Part shown: piece after piece, positions 58,915 through 64,000 of the stretch
Layout of the letters: each line of letters opens with the position of its first letter
Numbering within the stretch: position 1 is the stretch's first letter
DNA from: Gemmatimonadota bacterium
GTDB lineage: Bacteria > Gemmatimonadota > Gemmatimonadetes > Longimicrobiales > Gaopeijiaceae
Direction: 5' to 3'
Length of the DNA stretch: 64,000 nucleotides
NCBI GenBank assembly: GCA_024638305.1
Contig: JAHEKN010000288.1
Coordinates: 1 to 64,000 of the forward strand
The notes under the pieces: generated by a model
What the model saw: the letters and a program-made list of their open reading frames with translations, nothing else
What the model was told of the DNA's origin: nothing
Database searches by the model: none
Translations under genes and position numbers: made by a program

Positions 58915-61233
58915 GTGAACACACCCTATTCCAGGGCTCCCCATTCCGGGAGCCAGGGCTGGTCCGCGCCGGACAGCTCCCCCCACGCCGCCCTGCTCAT
59001 CGATTTCGACAACGTGACGATGGGTCGCGGCAGCAACCTGTCCAGCGAGCTCAAGGCGCTCCTCAACTCCGACATTATCAAGGGCAAGGTCGCGGTCCAG
59101 CGCGCTTATGCGGATTGGCGCCGCTATCCACAGTACATCGTCCCTCTGTCCGAAGCGTCGATCGACCTCATTTTCGCGCCGGCGTACGGCAGCTCCAAGA
59201 AGAACGCCACGGACATCCGCATGGCGATCGACGCGTTGGAGCTGGTGTTCATCCGGCCGGAGATCGGCACGTTCATCCTGCTCACGGGCGACTCGGACTT
59301 CTCGAGCGTGGTGCTCAAGCTCAAGGAGTACGGGAAGTACGTGATCGGCGTCGGCATCCAGGAGTCCAGCTCCGACATCCTCGTCCAGAACTGTGACGAG
59401 TACTACTCGTACACGTCGATCACCGGCCTGACCAAGACGAACGAAGCGGAACGGGTTCAGTTCGATCCCTGGGTCCTGGTCGGGAAGGCGGTGGAGCGCA
59501 TGGACGAGCGCTCGGACGTCATGCGCTCGGATCGCTTGAAGCAAGTGATGCGCGAGATCGATCCCGGTTTCGACGAGGGCGAGCACGGGTTCAGCAAGTT
59601 CAGCCGCTTCCTGGCGGAGGCGGCCAGCCGGGGCCTCGTCGGCCTCAAGCGGATGCCGAACGGGCAATACGAGGTCTCCGCGGGTAGGGGCGGCTCGAAG
59701 GAAAAGGCGCGCAGCCGTGCCGGGACCCCGGCGACGGCCAAGCACGAGAGCCCGATCGAGCATGCTTTCGAGCTCCTGCGGGTGGCGCTCGGCGAGCTCA
59801 CGTCGGACGGACGCACGCCGGCCCGGGATTCCGACGTGAAGCGCCGGATCCTAGTGCTGGAACCCGCGTTCGACGAAGCCGAGCTTGGCTTCTCGAAGTT
59901 CAGCCGCTTCCTGGCGCAGGCAGAGGAGAGCTCCGTGGTCGAGCTCCGCCGGAACGAGTCCGACGGCTACACGGAAGTGCTCCTCAGGCCGGTGGGTGAC
60001 AGGCAGCCTTCTGGACGCAAGGCCGCCGCGCCCGCGTCGGGCGAGGAATCGTCCCGCTCGGGGAGAAGGAACGGCGGCCGGTCGCGGCGGGAGGCCACCG
60101 AGGACGAGCCCATCAAGCCGCGGGGACGCCGGACGAGACCTCGGCGAACCGAAGAGCGTCCCGCTGAGCCCGCCAAGGAGGACGGAGAGCGGGATGGGCG
60201 CGACCGCACGGGAAGTCGATCCGATCGGAATCGGAGCGCGGCCGAGAAGGGCGAAGAACCCACGGGCCGGTCGCGACGCGGCCGAGACCGGAGAGACGGG
60301 GCCGAGGACGGAGAGGACGAACGACCACGCCGCGAGTCCCGCCGGGGAAGACGGTCGCGGTCGGATCAGGAGTCCGATCGGGCCCGGTCGGATGCGGCGC
60401 CGACCGAGGCCTCCGCCGGTGACGAGGCGGAGCCCGAGGCCGACGCGCGCGTCGACGCCCGCGCCGATGCCCGAGAGCCGCGCGCTGACGCGCCCGAGAG
60501 CTCGGAGCGTTCAGGAGAGCGGAAAAAGGAATCCCGTTCGGAACGGCGTTCGGAACGTCGTTCGGAGCCGCGTTCGGAGCCGCGTTCGGAGCCGCATTCG
60601 GAAGCGCGTTCGGAGCCGCGTCGGGAGCGCCGACCGGATACCCGCGCCGAGCCACGAGAGCGGTCGTCCCGACCCGACGCGACCGAGACCGATTCAGTGG
60701 AGCTCGGAAGGGGACTCGCCGACGACATGCCGGTCATACGTGCCGTTTCCGGCACCGACACCTCCGGGTCGGCGACGCCGCGACGGACCCTCCACCCCCG
60801 CCAGCAGCGGAGGCGCAGGGGAGCCGCCGACGGCCCGCCCCCCATCCTCGCGGGTCAGAGCGTACCCACGGTGGGGGCTCCGGCAGGCGGGGACGAGGCG
60901 GACGACCATGACGGCGAGTTCGACGCCTCGGCCCCCGGCAGCGCGTCCATGGAGGCGCTCTTCCAGCCGGGGCGCGGAGTCATCGATCCCGAGGCGCTGG
61001 GGTTGCCCACCGAGCCGGGTTCGATCAAGCGGTACCTCACCAGCCGCTACAAGGGTGTGGGCGAGCGGACAGCCGAGTCCCTGGTCGAGCACTTCGGAGA
61101 CGAGGTCTTCGAGGTTCTGCACAGGCAGCCCCGACGGGTTACCGACGTGCTACCCGAGGGGCGGGCCGCGCAGTTGATCGAAGCCTGGCGGGCGGACCTG
61201 GCCCGGCGGAGCGCTGGAGAGTACGAGTCCTGA
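58915..61233 (+). CDS. NYN-domain protein with two LOTUS domains, charged disordered tail and HhH end
   Basis: 772 residues from GTG 58915. The PIN-like NYN nuclease domain (about 25-172) has the acidic residues Asp30/Asp32 (LIDFDN), Asp100 (NATDIRM) and Asp126/Asp128 (TGDSDF). Two OST-HTH/LOTUS domains follow at about 184-256 and 280-358, each with GFSKFSRFL. Residues 360-690 are Arg/Glu/Ser/Asp-rich and low complexity, including eight RSEP-like units. The last ~60 residues contain [16 protein letters not shown], a helix-hairpin-helix. The combination suggests an RNA-binding ribonuclease, perhaps a scaffold for RNA decay or processing. The SD is weak. Real role unknown. Confidence 0.85.
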   Translation: MNTPYSRAPHSGSQGWSAPDSSPHAALLIDFDNVTMGRGSNLSSELKALLNSDIIKGKVAVQRAYADWRRYPQYIVPLSEASIDLIFAPAYGSSKKNATDIRMAIDALELVFIRPEIGTFILLTGDSDFSSVVLKLKEYGKYVIGVGIQESSSDILVQNCDEYYSYTSITGLTKTNEAERVQFDPWVLVGKAVERMDERSDVMRSDRLKQVMREIDPGFDEGEHGFSKFSRFLAEAASRGLVGLKRMPNGQYEVSAGRGGSKEKARSRAGTPATAKHESPIEHAFELLRVALGELTSDGRTPARDSDVKRRILVLEPAFDEAELGFSKFSRFLAQAEESSVVELRRNESDGYTEVLLRPVGDRQPSGRKAAAPASGEESSRSGRRNGGRSRREATEDEPIKPRGRRTRPRRTEERPAEPAKEDGERDGRDRTGSRSDRNRSAAEKGEEPTGRSRRGRDRRDGAEDGEDERPRRESRRGRRSRSDQESDRARSDAAPTEASAGDEAEPEADARVDARADAREPRADAPESSERSGERKKESRSERRSERRSEPRSEPRSEPHSEARSEPRRERRPDTRAEPRERSSRPDATETDSVELGRGLADDMPVIRAVSGTDTSGSATPRRTLHPRQQRRRRGAADGPPPILAGQSVPTVGAPAGGDEADDHDGEFDASAPGSASMEALFQPGRGVIDPEALGLPTEPGSIKRYLTSRYKGVGERTAESLVEHFGDEVFEVLHRQPRRVTDVLPEGRAAQLIEAWRADLARRSAGEYES
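60535..60630 (+). repeat. 12-bp minisatellite, eight units, in the NYN-LOTUS gene
   Basis: Units of the type CGTTCGGAGCCG start at 60535, 60547, 60559, 60571, 60583, 60595, 60607 and 60619 with few substitutions. In frame they code Arg-Ser-Glu-Pro/Arg tetrapeptides. Unit changes would lengthen or shorten the disordered tail without a frameshift. Confidence 0.9.
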
Positions 61234-61361
61234 CGCCCGCGGCGGCGGATCGGGGTTCGCCCGCAACGGGCACGTCCGAGGCGGTCCGAGCTCGCCGTCA
61301 TCGGAATGGGACTCCTGTCGCGGCGGGCGACCTCCTGCGGGCGGCCCTCGCGGCGGACGCC

Positions 61362-61979
61362 GTGGCCGGAGCTCGAGCGCTCCTCGGCGCCGATCTCGTT
61401 TCCACGGTCGGGGGCGTGGACACCTCGGGGCGGATTGTCGAGGTCGAGGCGTATCTGGGCCCTGCCGACCCGGCGTCCCACGGCGCCGCCCGCATCGGCC
61501 GGACTGCCCGCAACGATCCGATGTTCGGAGCGCCGGGGACGGCCTATGTGTACCGGATCTACGGCGTTCATCGGTGCTTCAACGTCGTTACGGGAGATGA
61601 GGGCTTCCCAGCGGCGGTTCTGGTTCGGGCGCTGGAGCCACGGACTGGAATGGAGGCGATGGCAAGGCGGCGGGGTCGTGGAACCGACCTCTGCTCGGGT
61701 CCAGGCCGATTGGCCCAGGCGCTCGGTATCGAGGAGACGCTGAACGGGCACGACCTCGACCGTGCGCCCCTTCGCATTCTGCCGGGCGCGCCCGTCCCCG
61801 ACTCGGCCGTCCAGGTGTCTGGGCGGATCGGTATCTCCCGAGCCACCGACTGGCCCCTCCGCTTCACTGTTGCAGGGAGTCCGCACGTCAGTCGCGCGGG
61901 GCCGGGCGCGAGGCCGATCTCCGACTACCGGAAAGCGATCTCGAGGCTCGAGTCCTTGACCACGTTGGAGAGTCGATGA
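61362..61979 (+). CDS. DNA-3-methyladenine glycosylase (AAG/MPG family)
   Basis: Removes alkylated purines from DNA to start base-excision repair. 205 residues from GTG 61362, the only standard start in this frame. Core motifs [40 protein letters not shown] and [22 protein letters not shown] carry the catalytic Glu, the flipping Tyr and His, and the conserved Arg. Most relatives have about ten more residues before ALLG. The frame upstream reads [20 protein letters not shown] and looks homologous, so initiation at a non-standard codon (for example CTG 61335) is possible. Confidence 0.88.
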   Translation: MAGARALLGADLVSTVGGVDTSGRIVEVEAYLGPADPASHGAARIGRTARNDPMFGAPGTAYVYRIYGVHRCFNVVTGDEGFPAAVLVRALEPRTGMEAMARRRGRGTDLCSGPGRLAQALGIEETLNGHDLDRAPLRILPGAPVPDSAVQVSGRIGISRATDWPLRFTVAGSPHVSRAGPGARPISDYRKAISRLESLTTLESR

Positions 61980-63388
61980 GCGATCCCACCTGGGTCTCCC
62001 TACTTCCTCCGCTTCTCGCCATCGTTCTCGCGATCGCGACCCGGCAGGTATATCTGTCGCTCGCGGGGGGAATCTGGCTCGGCTGGAGCATTCTCCTCGG
62101 ATGGGACTTTCTCGCGGGTCTCGGCGAGGCCATCGAGGCGACGGTACGCGTGTTCGGTGACCCGGGCGATGCCAAGGTACTCCTCTTCACGCTCGCGATC
62201 GGGTCCCTCATCCACACCGTCGAGGCGTCCGGCGGGGTCAAGGGCTTCGTCCAGTGGCTCGAGGAGCGCCGGTGGGTCAACTCGGCCACCCGCGCCGAAT
62301 GGCTCGCGTGGATCATCGGCGTCGTGATCTTCATCGAGTCCAACATCACCGTGCTGGTCGCGGGGGCGGTGTCGCGGCCGCTGTTCGACCGTTACAAGGT
62401 CTCACGGGAGCGGCTTGCGTACATCATCGATTCCACGTCCGCCTCGGTCTGCATCCTGATCCCCCTGAACGCTTGGGGTGCCTACAACCTCGCCATCCTG
62501 AGCGAGTTGGGAGTCGAGGACCCGCTCGGGGTCTTCATCGGAGGCGTCGGGCTGAACTTCTACGCCTGGACCGCGGTCATGCTTGCCGCGGCGAGCATCT
62601 TCTGGCGGATCAACATTGGACCGATGCGCCGGGCGGAGCACCGCACTCGCGAGGGCCAGATCCACTGGCCGAACGCACAGCCGATGGTCAGCGACGACGT
62701 GCTCTCGCCGGAAGCCCCCGAGAAGATCTCGCCTCGGGCGTACAACATGATCGTCCCCATCGCCGTGATGGTGGTCATGATGCCGATCTCGCTGCTCATC
62801 ACGGGCGGTGGCGACATCCGGGAGGGCTCGGGCTCGACCAGCGTACTTTGGTCGGTGCTGCTCGCCGTGGGCACCGCCTGGGTGCTCTTGCTCGCTCAGA
62901 GGGCGTTCACCGTGGATCAGTTGTCCAAAATGGCGCTCAAGGGGGCCGGAGGCCTGGTTCCGCTGATGATGATCTTGCTGTTCGCGCTCGCTCTCGGCGA
63001 CGTGGCGGTCGAGCTGGGAACCGGTGCCTACGTCGCACAGGTGACCGCCGGGGTGCTCCCGCCGGTCGTCTTCCTCCCGCTGGTCTTCCTGGTCGCGGGC
63101 GGCATCGCGTTCTCGACCGGCACCAGTTGGGGGACGTTCGCCATCATGCTGCCCATCGCGGTGCCCGCGGCCGCCACGCTCGGCTTGCCTCTGAGCCCCT
63201 TCGTCGCGGCCTCGCTGGCCGGCGGGGTCTTCGGCGACCACTCGTCTCCGATCTCGGACACGACCATCATCTCTTCCATGGCAGCCGCGACGGATCATAT
63301 TGATCACGTCCGCACGCAGCTGCCCTACGCGCTGGCCGCGGGGACCGTTGCCGCCATCGGGTTCGCCATCCTGGGCGCGAGCCTCTGA
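61976..63388 (+). CDS. NhaC-family sodium/proton antiporter
   Basis: Inner-membrane antiporter of the NhaC/Na+-driven family. 470 residues from ATG 61976 (ATGA with the glycosylase stop), with about 11-12 membrane segments. The conserved C-terminal stretch [19 protein letters not shown] and [17 protein letters not shown] are family diagnostics, as is [29 protein letters not shown] near the first third is the counterpart of the inner repeat. Some members carry dicarboxylates or amino acids instead, so the ion is presumed. Confidence 0.9.
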   Translation: MSDPTWVSLLPPLLAIVLAIATRQVYLSLAGGIWLGWSILLGWDFLAGLGEAIEATVRVFGDPGDAKVLLFTLAIGSLIHTVEASGGVKGFVQWLEERRWVNSATRAEWLAWIIGVVIFIESNITVLVAGAVSRPLFDRYKVSRERLAYIIDSTSASVCILIPLNAWGAYNLAILSELGVEDPLGVFIGGVGLNFYAWTAVMLAAASIFWRINIGPMRRAEHRTREGQIHWPNAQPMVSDDVLSPEAPEKISPRAYNMIVPIAVMVVMMPISLLITGGGDIREGSGSTSVLWSVLLAVGTAWVLLLAQRAFTVDQLSKMALKGAGGLVPLMMILLFALALGDVAVELGTGAYVAQVTAGVLPPVVFLPLVFLVAGGIAFSTGTSWGTFAIMLPIAVPAAATLGLPLSPFVAASLAGGVFGDHSSPISDTTIISSMAAATDHIDHVRTQLPYALAAGTVAAIGFAILGASL

Positions 63389-63444
63389 CGGATGCCGTAC
63401 GCACCGGCCCACCACCATCCACCGGACGACCCGGAGTCACCACG

Positions 63445-64000
63445 TTGAACATCGTCGTTTGCTTGAAGCGTGTACCCGACACCGAGACCCGAGTCCGCAT
63501 CGACGCCGAGGGGACAGGTATCGAGACCGACGGGGTCAAGTACGTCATGAGCCCCTACGACGAGTTCGCGCTGGAGGGTGCGCTGCGGGCCCGGGAGGCG
63601 GCCGGCACAGGTGAGGTGGCGTTGGTCACGCTGGGCGACGCGGCGTCGGGGGAGACCCTGCGGCAGGGGCTCGCCATGGGCGCCGACCGCGCCGTGCTTC
63701 TCGATGGGACGGTCACGCCCGACGGCCTGGCGACCGCTAAGGCGATCGCAGCCGAAATCGAGGGAGTGGACGCTCCGCTGGTGCTGCTGGGGGTAAAGGC
63801 CGCGGACGACGATCAGCAGCAGGTGGGGCCCATGCTCGCCGTCGTGTTGGGGCGTCCCTGCGCGACCGGTGTCGTCGAGTTCGCCGTCGAAGGAGCCGTG
63901 GTGCGCTGTGAGCGCGAGACGGAAGGGGGCACCGAGGTGCTCGAGCTGCCGCTCCCCGCGGTACTCACCATCACCAAGGGGGCGTACGAGCCTCGCTACG
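63445..64000 (+). CDS. etfB: Electron transfer flavoprotein subunit beta (3' end outside window)
   Basis: Small ETF subunit that, with EtfA, carries electrons from acyl-CoA and other dehydrogenases to the quinone pool. The visible 185 codons start at TTG 63445 (SD GGAG 9 bases before), as no ATG fits the conserved N-terminus NIVVCLKRVPDTETRVRI. The ETF beta landmarks YDEFALEGALRAREA, TLGDAASGETLRQGLAMGAD and LLGVKAADDDQQQVGPMLA are in order. About 60-70 residues are cut off. An etfA gene would be expected just outside the window, and an acyl-CoA ligase lies 4.6 kb upstream. Confidence 0.93.
   Translation, partial: MNIVVCLKRVPDTETRVRIDAEGTGIETDGVKYVMSPYDEFALEGALRAREAAGTGEVALVTLGDAASGETLRQGLAMGADRAVLLDGTVTPDGLATAKAIAAEIEGVDAPLVLLGVKAADDDQQQVGPMLAVVLGRPCATGVVEFAVEGAVVRCERETEGGTEVLELPLPAVLTITKGAYEPRY

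Noticed and set aside
59885-61177. 430-codon alternate frame inside the NYN-LOTUS gene
   Set aside because: Same-strand shadow produced by the Arg/Ser/Glu-rich repeats; the LOTUS domains lie in the other frame.

Overview
The window is high-GC bacterial chromosome from a Gram-negative, aerobic-type heterotroph. Outer-membrane or envelope proteins (a DUF5916 beta-barrel family protein, a TonB-plug-like protein, several lipoproteins), a Tat-exported DUF1552 protein with a CxxCH-bearing DUF1592 partner, PBP1A and MltG all fit a diderm. The family mix and the rRNA layout are compatible with Gemmatimonadota or a nearby lineage, but this is inference; the 23S rRNA gene would settle it. No insertion sequences, prophage genes, CRISPR arrays or obvious foreign islands were seen, so this looks like core chromosome.

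Layout. 1-7.1 kb (minus strand): clpX (cut by the window edge), clpP, tig, a tRNA-Leu, an HtrA protease and dnaK form a protein quality-control block. 7.1-10.3 kb (plus): rhomboid protease, a concentrative nucleoside transporter and purine nucleoside phosphorylase. 10.3-13.2 kb (minus): thiD translationally coupled to two envelope proteins of unknown function. 13.2-17.4 kb (plus): SpoU methyltransferase, prepilin peptidase, DUF5916 protein. 17.4-21.7 kb: gamma-carbonic anhydrase-like protein with a zinc ribbon partner, a TauE-type permease, a CNNM/CBS transporter and a MoxR ATPase. 21.8-30.3 kb (plus): one complete F1Fo ATP synthase operon (atpZ-I-B-E-F-H-A-G-D-C) followed by a PHP phosphoesterase, with a good promoter in front. 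30.3-36.1 kb (minus): DUF1592, DUF1552 and an exported ankyrin-repeat protein in one operon.

36.4-40.1 kb (plus): a promoter preceded by 11-bp phased repeats, then 23S and 5S rRNA and a terminator. No 16S gene or spacer tRNA is present, so the rRNA genes are unlinked here. 40.2-42.4 kb: cytidine deaminase diverging from an arsenite methyltransferase. 42.5-46.9 kb: YbjN-like/DUF4956 coupled pair, a PafA-type phosphatase and a CotH-like exported protein. 46.9-49.0 kb (minus): ruvX-mltG-thiE. 49.1-53.6 kb: YtxH protein, a TPR-like protein whose start overlaps that of a divergent thymidine phosphorylase, and PBP1A. 53.8-58.8 kb (plus): cupin, folK, a HExxH lipoprotein, aroB, acyl-CoA synthetase. 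58.9-64 kb (plus): a large NYN-LOTUS-LOTUS protein with a charged disordered tail and a helix-hairpin-helix end, a 3-methyladenine glycosylase, an NhaC antiporter and the beginning of etfB.

A recurring trait is 1-4 base stop/start overlap (ATGA, GTGA, TGATG) between neighbours. At least eleven gene pairs use it, pointing to widespread translational coupling. The least explained elements are the NYN/LOTUS/HhH protein, the thiD-linked coupled pair, the DUF1592-DUF1552-ankyrin operon, the YbjN/DUF4956/PafA/CotH-like neighbourhood, and the unlinked 23S-5S unit with its phased upstream repeats.
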